This document shows positions 46,570-55,537 of a DNA stretch of 64,000 nucleotides, piece after piece. The stretch comes from Pithys albifrons albifrons (taxonomy: Eukaryota > Chordata > Aves > Passeriformes > Thamnophilidae), in NCBI RefSeq assembly GCF_047495875.1, contig NC_092475.1, forward strand, positions 15,563,529 to 15,627,528, written 5' to 3'. The first letter of the stretch is position 1; each line of letters starts with the position of its first letter. Under the pieces are notes generated by a model. The model did not search any database. It was not told the DNA's origin and worked only from the letters and a program-made list of their open reading frames with translations. The position numbers and the translations under genes are program-made.

Positions 46570-47180
46570 ACCTAATCATCTATGCAGGTCACCAACTGAA
46601 TTACCAGAAAAACACAGAACAATAAGAAAGACACGCAAACTACACAGCTAATTAGCCAACAGTTACATAAAACACAGAAATCCACGTGCATATGGCACCA
46701 ACAAGCAAATAATTCTGCAGAAAAACAAATGGCATATGCAAATGAGCCCCCCAATCTACACCTGACTACATAGGAAACCAAATCAAATATAAAAATGGCA
46801 CCCCCAAATAACACTGTTTATGCAGAACAGGGAATCACATATGCAAAAAAATTAAAATAATTACCACCAAATTATGTACACAACCAAACAAGACAGGCAG
46901 ATTGCCATGATAATTAACACACAACTGCACACAACACCCGCTCATGTAGACAGCAGTTAACCATCAACTATGCACGAAAAGAAACTACCCATGGAAATTA
47001 CACACCTAATCAACTCCACACCTGAAAAACACAACCCAATTAATGAAGCACAACAGTTTGCCAGCTGGAGCACAAATTAAAAACCAGTAGCTAAAAAAAG
47101 TTATAAAGCACAGCCATCTAAGCAAAACGAGATACCAATTACACAACTGCACCAATACTCCCCCCCAGAACACAAAATGT
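46570..47180. repeat. G-poor, A/C-rich tract with recurring AATTA and ACACA words
   Basis: Over about 600 bases the plus strand contains very few G residues and repeatedly shows AATTA, ACACA and ATGCAAAT-like words at irregular intervals. This looks like a degenerate tandem array or strand-skewed low-complexity sequence. No coding signature is recognised. Confidence 0.5.
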
Positions 47181-47320
47181 GAAATAACAAGCAAAACATG
47201 GTACACAAAACTGCCATCCAGTGAAGCTGAAAAAGTAAAGAAAACCTGCCAAGAGAATTTTGACTCCATTAGCAGGAAGGTCTTTGTTTTCTGTGCAGGG
47301 AACTGAGGGGGTTGTGCCAC

Positions 47321-47948
47321 TGTCCTAGTTCAGCAGGAGGGACCAGCTAACCCTGTGTGGGGGTGATCAAAGCTGTGTATTCTACCCCCTCTATTCATTC
47401 CCCAAGGTCAATGGGCCATTAGCAGCAGCTGCCCAGGGAGCCATTATCACCTTCACACCCAGCCTGAGGGGGGCGGAGCTGCTAATGGGCCATCAACAGC
47501 TCAACACCCCCTGGCTCCCAGAGTTAACCACCCATTGTGTGAGTCCCGGCCCAGGGGGAGGGACTGAGAGCTCCCTGAGGGTACATAAGGGGTGGGTAAG
47601 AAGACCTCGGAAACCTCTCGTCGGATCCAGAGCAGCAGCAGGACCTTGACAGGAGGAGATCCCCGCTCTCGGCCAGACCACAGCCCTCGCCTGCACCAAC
47701 AGGTTTTCCTTTTCCTTTTGCTCTGGACTTGAGGGAACCACAGGGGTCTCAGCACAAAGGCAAACAAACCCCCTTGGGTTTGTGCCCCAGGACACTGGGT
47801 TATACTGCTGGGGTTTTGTGAGTTGAAAGCAATTTCCCTTGTGTGTCAATGTTGTTATTGTAATATTATTATTAAATTTTAGGTCTGACTTATAATCTCT
47901 CTCGTGGTGAGTTCATTTCCCCTGCTGGTTCACCTTTAAACCAGCACA
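47321..47948 (+). repeat. 5' LTR
   Basis: It begins TGTCCTAG and ends CCAGCACA (TGT...ACA termini). It contains a TATA-like TACATAA at 47582-47588 and an ATTAAA poly(A)-type signal at 47871-47876. It matches 53347-53973 along its whole length with one small deletion and scattered substitutions. Confidence 0.95.
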
Positions 47949-47953
47949 TCTTT

Positions 47954-47971
47954 TGGCGCCCAACGTGGGGC
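47954..47971 (+). promoter_or_regulatory. primer-binding site, tRNA-Lys1,2
   Basis: TGGCGCCCAACGTGGGGC lies six bases after the 5' LTR. This is the standard 18-base complement of the tRNA-Lys1,2 3' end, as used by foamy viruses and some lentiviruses and betaretroviruses. It is unmutated. Confidence 0.93.
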
Positions 47972-48037
47972 CACGAGAGAGAAGTCAGAATTACAATTTC
48001 ATTTTGTGTATTTGGATACAGAAACTCCCTGACTACC

Positions 48038-50062
48038 ATGTTGCTTGATGTATTCATGTGGATGGTGTATCTGGGCCTGTTCATATTTCGACACATGGGG
48101 AACCATGTGCCTATTTTGATGCTCTCTTTAATACCAGGGAGAAGGATCAAAATTGCTTTATTAATATACTATGTTTATGTTGTCATAACATCAGAAGCAA
48201 TGAATTTCATTGTGAATGTATATTCAGTCTGGTGTGCCTGTCCTGGTTTGGGTTGTTACCTCTGGGGTCTCATTAAAAATAGCACCCAGACTGTGGGGAA
48301 AACAGGTGGAGATGGTTACTTCCACCTTTTCACCTCTGCTACAACAATCATTGAAAATATTGAGCTTCCTTTTGATGTTAGGGACAGCATAATCCTATTG
48401 TTAGTGCTGTTAGTGTTGCTTTGTCTCCTCTGTACTGTATACACCATGTTTAGGGTCAGAACTGGGCTCTCTAAGGAGACTTGCTGGAGGCCTGCCCTGG
48501 GAGCGGATGATGTTGAGTGGCACGGGAAGTGGGAAGATATGGGCCAGTATTTGGAGACCTTCTCTCCCCAAATGATCTGGAAATTCACCCCAGAACAACT
48601 GCAGGACCCTGCCAAAATGCTAAGCTATGTGAAAGGAAGATGCTCTGGTAGTCCCAGAGATGTGCAGCTCACAGCAACCTGCTGGGCCCTGGCCACTGCC
48701 TACCGCACACTGCTTGGTGTGGTACAGCATCATCAGGAGGAGGAGAAAAGGAGCAAATCCACAGGCACCATGTCCACCCAAACCACGGCTGAGCCAGAGA
48801 GGAAGAGAGATACATCAACCAGCAGCATGTCCACCCAGACCATGACTGAGCCAGAGAGGAGAAGAGATACATCAACCAGCACCATGCCCACACAAACCAC
48901 AGCTGAGCCAGAGAGAAAGGGAAACAAATCAACCAGCACCATGTCCACACAAACCATGGAGGAGCCAGAAGGACAACAGAAACCGATAGCAGTTGCCCCT
49001 GTCCAGAAAAGAAAATCAAAGACCAAATCAGTTCGTATAGTGAATGACGAGGAAGAGTCTGGACCTTCATCTCAAGCAGAAGAAATGGAGCTAGAAATAA
49101 TCACCCGGTCCCTATCCCTGGGAGAGCTGCGTGAGCTCCGGAGAGAGTTCACACGACAGGCAAATGAGTCCATCTTGACCTGGCTACTTCGAATCTGGGA
49201 TGCTGCGGCCAATGATACAATTCTAGATGGGAGTGAGGCAAGGCAGCTGGGATCCCTTTCTCGAGATGTTGTCATTGATCAGGGCATTGGAAAGAGACAG
49301 GAAACTCTCAGCCTCTGGCGGCGACTGTTGTCAAGCGTGAGGGAGAGATATCTTTGTAAGGAGGACCTCCACGTACAGCAAGGACAGTGGAACACGATGG
49401 AACAAGGTATCCGGTGCTTAAGGGAATTAGCCGTACTGGAGATAATCTTTTCAGAGGATGAGAGATTCCCTAAAAGTCCAGATGGTGTCCAGTGCACATC
49501 CCAGATGTGGTTAAAATTTGCACGACTTGGGCCAGAAATGTATTCTCGCTACCTTGCAACATTGCAGTGGAGAGAGGGAGAAGACAAGGTGGGTGCACTG
49601 GTCAGCAAACTCAGGATTTATGAAGACACTGTCACTGCTCCATTACGAGCCCATGTCTCAGCTGTGGAAACAAAACTGGCTGAACTGGAAGAGAAGATTA
49701 AGGAAGGACTCTTCCATATCTCTCCAGAACAAACAAGAGTCTCCGCCATCAGAAGCAGGCGTCTTCCAGCTAAGGAGAAAGGGTACGCTCCACGCGGCAA
49801 TCTGTGGTTTTACCTCCATGAGCATGGAGAAGATATGAGGAAGTGGGATGGGAAACCCACCTCTTCCTTAGCAGCTCGGGTACGTGAATTGCAAAGAGGC
49901 ACAACTAACACAGGGAATTCTTCAAGGTTGAAGGCTGCTCCGGTCTCTCGTGGGCAAGGCTCCAGACAGTATAGGAATGATGATGTTATGCCCGATCCTC
50001 TTGAAGGAACCTCCCGATCATATTCACAGGGAGAGCGCAGTGAATACCATGACCAGAACTAG
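48038..50062 (+). CDS. gag: ERV gag, 674 codons, intact
   Basis: A single open frame runs from an ATG 67 bases after the PBS to TAG at 50060-50062. Residues 5-17, about 38-61 and 117-135 are strongly hydrophobic, which is unusual for Gag. Residues 241-316 are four tandem 19-residue units, each carrying TQT (MSTQT or MPTQT followed by EPE). The conserved core follows: LGELRELRREFTRQ, SILTWLLRIWD, LGSLSRDVVIDQGIGK, LSLWRRLLSSVRERY, EQGIRCLRELAVLEIIF; then a coiled-coil-like VETKLAELEEKIKEG. The tail is basic and Gly/Arg-containing (APVSRGQGSRQYR), with no CCHC knuckle, as in foamy viruses. An alternative start at an internal Met would remove the hydrophobic part. Related decayed copies lie at 59887-61212 and 62520-63235. 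Confidence 0.88.
   Translation: MLLDVFMWMVYLGLFIFRHMGNHVPILMLSLIPGRRIKIALLIYYVYVVITSEAMNFIVNVYSVWCACPGLGCYLWGLIKNSTQTVGKTGGDGYFHLFTSATTIIENIELPFDVRDSIILLLVLLVLLCLLCTVYTMFRVRTGLSKETCWRPALGADDVEWHGKWEDMGQYLETFSPQMIWKFTPEQLQDPAKMLSYVKGRCSGSPRDVQLTATCWALATAYRTLLGVVQHHQEEEKRSKSTGTMSTQTTAEPERKRDTSTSSMSTQTMTEPERRRDTSTSTMPTQTTAEPERKGNKSTSTMSTQTMEEPEGQQKPIAVAPVQKRKSKTKSVRIVNDEEESGPSSQAEEMELEIITRSLSLGELRELRREFTRQANESILTWLLRIWDAAANDTILDGSEARQLGSLSRDVVIDQGIGKRQETLSLWRRLLSSVRERYLCKEDLHVQQGQWNTMEQGIRCLRELAVLEIIFSEDERFPKSPDGVQCTSQMWLKFARLGPEMYSRYLATLQWREGEDKVGALVSKLRIYEDTVTAPLRAHVSAVETKLAELEEKIKEGLFHISPEQTRVSAIRSRRLPAKEKGYAPRGNLWFYLHEHGEDMRKWDGKPTSSLAARVRELQRGTTNTGNSSRLKAAPVSRGQGSRQYRNDDVMPDPLEGTSRSYSQGERSEYHDQN
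48758..48985 (+). repeat. four 57-bp tandem repeats within gag
   Basis: The units code for 19 residues of the form STxTMSTQTxxEPERxxxx, repeated four times with few changes. The in-frame unit length keeps gag open. Confidence 0.9.
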
Positions 50063-50090
50063 GGGGGCCCTGCCTCTAGCCAGGTAGAGG
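50060..50090 (+). promoter_or_regulatory. gag UAG with downstream stem-loop (possible readthrough element)
   Basis: The gag stop TAG is followed by GGGGGC, and ten bases later by a 6-bp hairpin (CCTCTA 50073-50078, loop GCCAGG, TAGAGG 50085-50090). The frame after the TAG is open and runs directly into protease. In murine gammaretroviruses the same layout, UAG-G plus a spaced RNA structure, gives Gag-Pol by suppression. The function here is inferred. Confidence 0.5.
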
Positions 50091-50800
50091 AGAGGGACAA
50101 TCGGGTTTATTGGACTGTGTGGATTCGGTGGCCTGGCTCATCAGACCCACAGAAATACAAAGCTTTAGTGGACACTGGCGCACAATGCACGTTGATGCCA
50201 TCAGGATACGTCGGGGCAGAATCCATCTCTATTTCTGGGGTAACAGGGGGATTCCAACAGCTGACTGTACTGGAAGCTGAAGTCAGCTTGACTGGCAAGG
50301 AATGGCATAGACACCCCATTGTGACTGGTCCAGAAGCCCCATGTATCCTTGGCATAGACTACCTGAGGAATGGATATTTCAAAGACCCAAAGGGACTGCG
50401 TTGGGCCTTTGGCATAGCTGCTGTGGAGACAGAGGAAATCAGACAGCTGAGCACCTTGCCTGGCCTCTCAGAGGACCCTTCTGCTGTAGGACTGCTGAAA
50501 GTTGAAGAACAATTGGTACCGCTGGCCACAGCCACAGTGCACCGTCGGCAATACCGCACTGACCGAGACTCTGTGACCCCCATACACAAGATGATTCGTG
50601 AGCTGGAGAGCCAAGGGGTGGTCAGCAAGACTCACTCACCCTTTAATAGCCCCATATGGCCAGTACGAAAGTCCAGTGGAGGGTGGAGGCTGACGGTGGA
50701 TTACCGTGGTCTCAATGAGGTCACACCCCCCCTGAGTGCCGCTGTGCCGGACATGCTGGAGCTTCAGTATGAGCTGGAGTCCAAGGCAGCCAAGTGGTGC
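50063..50800 (+). CDS. pro: ERV protease and start of reverse transcriptase
   Basis: This frame is in register with gag. The aspartic protease active site is LVDTGAQCTLMP, and the second hallmark is CILGIDYL about 60 residues on. RT then begins: VTPIHKMIRELESQGVV, FNSPIWPVRKSSGGWRLTVD, YRGLNEVTPP. Homology in this frame ends after KAAKW at 50797. The frame itself stays open to 50974 with unrelated residues, so the break is an indel rather than a stop. No dUTPase is seen. Confidence 0.88.
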
Positions 50801-53255
50801 CACCATCGACATTGCCAATGCCTTTTTCTCCATTCCGTTGGCAGCAGAGTGCAGGCCGCAGTTTGCTTTCACCTGGAAGGGGGTGCAGTACACCTGGAAT
50901 CGACTGCCCCAGGGGTGGAAACACAGTCCCACCATTTGCCATGGACTGATCCAGACTGCATTGGAAAAGGGTGAGGCTCCAGAACATCTACAGTACATCG
51001 ATGACATCATTGTATGGGGGAACACAGCAGGGGAGGTTTTTGAGAAAGGAAAGAAGATAATCCAGATTCTCCTAAGAGCTGGTTTTGCCATTAAACGAAG
51101 TAAGGTCAAGGGACCTGCTCAGGAAATTCAGTTCCTAGGAGTGAAGTGGCAAGACGGGCGTCGTCAGATTCCAACAGAGGTGATCAACAAAATAGCAGCT
51201 ATGTCCCCACCGACCAGCAAGAAGGAAACTCAGGCTTTCCTAGGCGCCGTGGGCTTTTGGAGGATGCATATCCCTGAGTACAGTCAGATTGTAAGCCCTC
51301 TCTACCTTGTGACACGGAAGAAAAATGATTTCCAGTGGGGCCCTGAACAACAACAAGCCTTTGAGCAGATTAAACAGGAGATTACCCATGCAGTAGCCCT
51401 TGGGCCAGTCAGGACAGGACAGGATGTGAAGAATGTGCTCTACACTGCAGCCGGGGAGAATGGCCCATCCTGGAGCCTCTGGCAGAAAGTACCTGGGGAG
51501 ACTCGAGGACGACCGCTGGGATTCTGGAGCCGGGGATACAAAGGATCTGAGGCCAGCTACACCCCAACTGAGAAAGAGATCCTGGCAGCGTATGAAGGAG
51601 TTCGAGCTGCCTCAGAAGTGATTGGCACTGAGGCACAGCTCATCCTGGCACCCCGACTACCAGTGTTGGGCTGGATGTTCAAAGGAAAAGCTCCTTCTAC
51701 CCATCACGCCACTGATGCCACATGGAGTAAGTGGATCGCTCTGATCACGCAGCGAACCCGGATAGGGAATCCTAATCGCCCTGGGATTTTGGAAATCATC
51801 ACCAACTGGCCGGAAGGTGAGAGTTTCGGATTGTCCTCTGAAGAAGAAGAGGAGCAGGTGACACGAGCTGAGGAGGCCCCACCATATAACCAGCTACCAG
51901 AAGAGGAGAAGCGATATGCTCTCTTCACAGATGGCTCCTGCCGCATTGTAGGGACAAGCCGGAAATGGAAAGCAGCTGTATGGAGTCCTACACGTCGAGT
52001 TGCAGAAGCGACTGAAGGACAAGGTGGATCAAGTCAGGTCGCAGAGCTGAAAGCTGTTCAGCTGGCTTTGGATATCGCTGAACGAGAGAAGTGGCCAAGA
52101 CTCTACCTTTACACTGACTCGTGGATGGTGGCCAATGCTCTGTGGGGATGGCTGGAGCGTTGGAGAAAGGCCGGCTGGCAGCGCAAAGGGAAACCCATCT
52201 GGGCGGCTGAGATGTGGCAGGACATCGCTGCCCGGGTAGAGAAGCTGAGTGTGAAGGTCCGTCACGTAGATGCTCATGTACCCAAGAGCCGGGCTAATGA
52301 GGAGCATCGTAACAACGAGCAGGTGGATCGAGCTGCCAGGATCGAAGTTTCTCAGGTAGATCTGGATTGGCAGCATAAAGGTGAATTGTTTCTAGCCCGA
52401 TGGGCCCATGATGCTTCTGGTCATCAAGGCAGAGATGCAACATACAGATGGGCTCGTGACCGAGGGGTGGATCTAACCATGGACAGTGTCTCACAGGTTA
52501 TCCATGACTGTGACACATGTGCTGCCATCAAGCAGGCCAAGCGGGTGAAGCCTCTATGGTATGGTGGACGGTGGTCGAAATACAGGTATGGGGAAGCCTG
52601 GCAAGTTGACTACATCACACTTCCCCAAACACGCCAAGGCAAGCGCTACGTGCTGACCATGGTAGAGGCAACCACTGGATGGCTGGAGACATACCCCGTA
52701 TCTCACGCCACTGCCCGGAATACCATCCTGGGCTTTGAGAAACAAGTCCTGTGGAGACACGGCACACCAGAAAGAATAGAGTCTGACAACGGCACCCACT
52801 TCAAGAACAGCCTCATAGACACCTGGGCCAGAGAGCACGGCATTGAGTGGGTGTATCATATCCCCTACCATGCTCCAGCTGCCGGGAAAGTTGAGCGATG
52901 TAATGGACTGCTGAAAACAACCTTGAAGGCGTTGGGTGGGGGAACTTTCAAACACTGGGAGCTGCATTTGGCAAAGGCCACCTGGTTGGTCAACACCCGG
53001 GGCTCCATCAATCGAGCTGGCCCTGCCCAATCAGAACTCTTGAATACTGTAGATGGAGATAAAGTCCCTGTGGTCCATATGAGAGGTATGTTAGGAAAGA
53101 CTGTTTGGGTTAGTCCCACCTCAAACAAAGGCAAACCCATCCGAGGGATTGTCTTTGCTCAAGGACCTGGTTGCACTTGGTGGGTAATGCAAAAAGATGG
53201 AGAAACACGTTGTGTACCACAAGGGGACCTAATTTTGAGCGAGAAGAGTTTGTAA
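50801..53255 (+). CDS. pol: ERV pol: RT, RNase H, integrase
   Basis: From ATIDIANAFFSIPL (about 50799 on) the RT continues in the next frame: LPQGWKHSPTICHGL and the catalytic YIDDIIVW. RNase H shows TDGSC, SQVAELKAVQLAL and YTDSWMVANAL, with the late D in DRAAR. Integrase shows the zinc-binding start H-DASG-H with CDTC, then WQVDY, ESDNGTHF and a Glu in KVERCNG exactly 35 residues after the second Asp (D,D-35-E). The C-terminal part ends VPQGDLIL near 53240. All catalytic residues I can check are present. Only the frame change at 50797-50802 separates it from pro. It is spuma/ERVL-like by the YIDD box and overall wording. Confidence 0.92.
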
Positions 53256-53326
53256 TGTTTCATTGTATACATGTGTATATATATGTATAGGTAAAAAGGG
53301 GGTTAATTTGGGAATGACTAGATGGA

Positions 53327-53346
53327 GTGGAATAAGGGGTGGATAA
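53327..53346 (+). promoter_or_regulatory. polypurine tract before the 3' LTR
   Basis: GTGGAATAAGGGGTGGATAA immediately precedes the 3' LTR. Nearly the same AAATAAGGGGTGGAGAT precedes the LTR at 61543, so it is a family-specific PPT. A second purine run (AAAAAGGGGG, about 53292-53302) may be a central-type or duplicate PPT. Confidence 0.65.
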
Positions 53347-53973
53347 TGTCCTAGTTCAGCTGGAGGGACCAGCTAACCCTGTGTGGTGGTGATCAAACCT
53401 GTGTATTCCACCCCCTCTATTCATTCCCCAAGGACAATGGGCCATTAGCAGCAGCTGCCCAGGGAGCCATTATCACTTCACACCCAGCCTGAGGGGGGCG
53501 GAGCTGCTAATGGGCCATCAACAGCTCAACAACCCTTGGCTCCCAGAGTTAATCACCCATTGTGTGAGTCCCCGCCCAGGGGGAGGGACTGAGTGCTCCC
53601 TGAGGGTACATAAGTGGTGGGTAAGAAGACCTCAGGACCTTCTCGTCGGATCCAGAGCAGCAGCAGGACCTCGACAGCAGGAGATCACCGCTCTCGCCCA
53701 GACCACAGCCCTCGCCTGCACCAACAGGTTTTTCTTTTCCTTTTGCTCTGGACTTGGGGGAGCCACAGGGGTCTCAGCACAAGGGCAAACAAGCCCCCTT
53801 GGGTTTGTGCCCCAGGACACTGGGTTATACTGCTGGGGTATTGTGAGTTGAAAGCAATTTCCCTTGTGTATCAGTGTTGTTATTGTAATATTATTATTAA
53901 ATTTTAGCTCTGACTTATAATCTCTCTCGTGGTGAGTTCATTTCCCCTGCTGGTTCACCTTCAAACCAGCACA
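53347..53973 (+). repeat. 3' LTR
   Basis: Starts TGTCCTAGTTCAGC and ends CCAGCACA. It is the same as 47321-47948 apart from about 30 differences and a one-base deletion near 53476. Confidence 0.95.
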
Positions 53974-53985
53974 CCAGGTGTATGT

Positions 53986-54178
53986 GTGAAAGTGGTCTGA
54001 GGAGCCGTTGAAGGAGAGATGGGACGGACCTCACCAAGTGATCATGACTACATATACCGCCGTCAAGGTTCAAGGGATCGACAACTGGATCCATTACACC
54101 AGGGTGAAAAAGGTTCCTCTGAAATGGACAGTAGAACCACTGTCACCCACCCGATTAATATTGCAAAGTCAGCGCTAA
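53986..54178 (+). pseudogene. pol: integrase C-terminal (GPF/Y-type) remnant of the second ERV
   Basis: The frame reads KWSEEPLKERWDGPHQVIM, TTYTAVKVQGIDNWIHYTRVK and ends at TAA 54176-54178. The WDGPHQV and WIH segments are the gammaretroviral integrase C-terminal signature. An in-frame TGA just before KWS could be a decayed CGA. It overlaps the env start in another frame, which is the ancestral arrangement. Confidence 0.82.
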
Positions 54179-55050
54179 TATTGTGGTGGTGGATTGTTCC
54201 AGTGGGAGGGGTGGTAACGGTTGAAGTTCCAAGATCTTATGTAACTGTACGTGAAGGGAACGCTGTCAATCTAACTTGTTTATTTATTTGCGATCAGAGA
54301 GTTGGTTTCCGAGAAATTAAAGCTGGATGGAAGGCTCGATGGGATGGGGCCGATGACGATCAAGAATTGACTTCAAAATTGACTTGGGATGAAAGGATGC
54401 GAAGGGGCATTTCTATCATGGATATACCGAAAGCTACAAAAATGTGGACGGGACACTATACATGTACAATAACAGTTCAAAGTAGTAGGGACCAGGGAAA
54501 TGTAGAGTTACGGGTGATAGGTTCCTCTGATCAGGAACCTGTCACTGACTCCCCGAATTCAGGGGTAGGTTGGGAAAAGGAATATGGACATCGTGAAAAC
54601 TTAGTGATAGGTCTAATTAGAGATTTTGGTTTGATACAAAATGTATCTCAGATTACCGCCTGTTTACCTATGCCCCAGACTGCAAGTGATCCTATTCCGT
54701 GGGGGATAATCCCCGTAACCGTTATGCCATTATCAGGCAAGAATTTTTCATGGACATGTCATAAAGTATTTGGAAAAGTACCTCAACCAGAATCGAAAGG
54801 GGCTGATATATGTTTGACTAAACGAGTAATGACAGAAACAGAGTGCAAAAGGAAACCTACGTATTATGTATGGCTAAGGGACACAGGTAGATGTTATATC
54901 GAACCCCCTTTTGATGAACCCTGTGATCACGCCCGTACTGGGGCACCACGACAAAATATAAAATGGGAAAAACAATATACTATAGAATGCTGGAATGTTA
55001 CTCATGAGGTTGATATCTGGAAAAAAATGGAAAACTACTTGAGGTTCTAG
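54124..55050 (+). CDS. env: ERV env, signal peptide, Ig-like domain and first part of SU
   Basis: ATG 54124 (context GAAATGG) is preferred; the same frame is open back to 54019. Residues about 15-33 (SALILWWWIVPVGGVV) form a signal peptide. Residues about 34-133 read as an immunoglobulin V-like domain: VREGNAVNLTC (Cys52), GWKARW (Trp69), GISIMDIP, WTGHYTC (Tyr112, Cys114) and GNVELRVIG. The SU-like part follows: NVSQITACLPMPQ, DPIPWGIIPV, NFSWTC and several Cys. The frame ends at TAG 55048-55050 while SU homology continues in another frame, so an indel lies around 55030-55080. No Ig domain is usual in retroviral SU, so this is the oddest gene in the window. Confidence 0.8.
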   Translation: MDSRTTVTHPINIAKSALILWWWIVPVGGVVTVEVPRSYVTVREGNAVNLTCLFICDQRVGFREIKAGWKARWDGADDDQELTSKLTWDERMRRGISIMDIPKATKMWTGHYTCTITVQSSRDQGNVELRVIGSSDQEPVTDSPNSGVGWEKEYGHRENLVIGLIRDFGLIQNVSQITACLPMPQTASDPIPWGIIPVTVMPLSGKNFSWTCHKVFGKVPQPESKGADICLTKRVMTETECKRKPTYYVWLRDTGRCYIEPPFDEPCDHARTGAPRQNIKWEKQYTIECWNVTHEVDIWKKMENYLRF

Positions 55051-55069
55051 TATCTCGGAGCATTATAGC

Positions 55070-55537
55070 TATATTGGCAAGGTGCAGTGGTGCATACAGT
55101 GGACGGGAACAGAAGATCAGTCACACCTAAAGGTTTTTACCACTGAAACCTCTTCCAGGTATTTTCATACGCAGCTAGAAGAATGGAATTGCACCCAAGT
55201 ATTTACATGCGACACTCCGGAGGATCAGATAGGACTTGTTCCTGTAAAAATGGTATTGAAGTGGGGATGTGAGTGTAGAAGATATAAACATTATATTACT
55301 ATAGAACAGGAAGAGAAGGCTGTTAATTGTAAATACTCAACTGTACATAGCCCAGGAAATCTAGTATGGGTACTAGGACACGGGCAGTGGACAACTCACT
55401 TGCCCTTAGATGGACTGATTACACAAATTACTTTAGGAATTCCTACATTATGCCCTTTTTGGAAGGAATCAAAATTAACTAAGGAAGAAAACAACTACGA
55501 AGTAGACAAAGTGTGGATCAGGATTTACAGGATTTAG
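55070..55537 (+). pseudogene. env: ERV env, middle part of SU in a shifted frame
   Basis: In this frame Cys and Trp residues continue the surface subunit (WCIQWTGTED, WNCTQVFTCDTPEDQ, WGCECRRY). It is read in frame 2 relative to the env start frame. Homology leaves this frame around 55483-55500, where the SU/TM cleavage region begins. The element therefore has two frame breaks and cannot make a full envelope protein as it stands. Confidence 0.7.

Larger units (their letters stand above)
47321..53973 (+). mobile_element. near-complete spuma/ERVL-like endogenous retrovirus
   Basis: Paired LTRs (47321-47948 and 53347-53973) flank a Lys1,2 primer site, gag, pro, RT, RNase H and integrase, with no env between pol and the 3' LTR. 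The pol type, a Gag without zinc knuckles and the Lys1,2 PBS fit the spumavirus/ERVL (class III) group. The LTRs differ at about 30 positions by eye (roughly 5 percent), so the insertion is not recent. Pol carries one frame break near 50797-50802. The left flank CCAC and right flank CCAG could be a mutated 4-bp target duplication, the spumavirus spacing. Confidence 0.92.
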
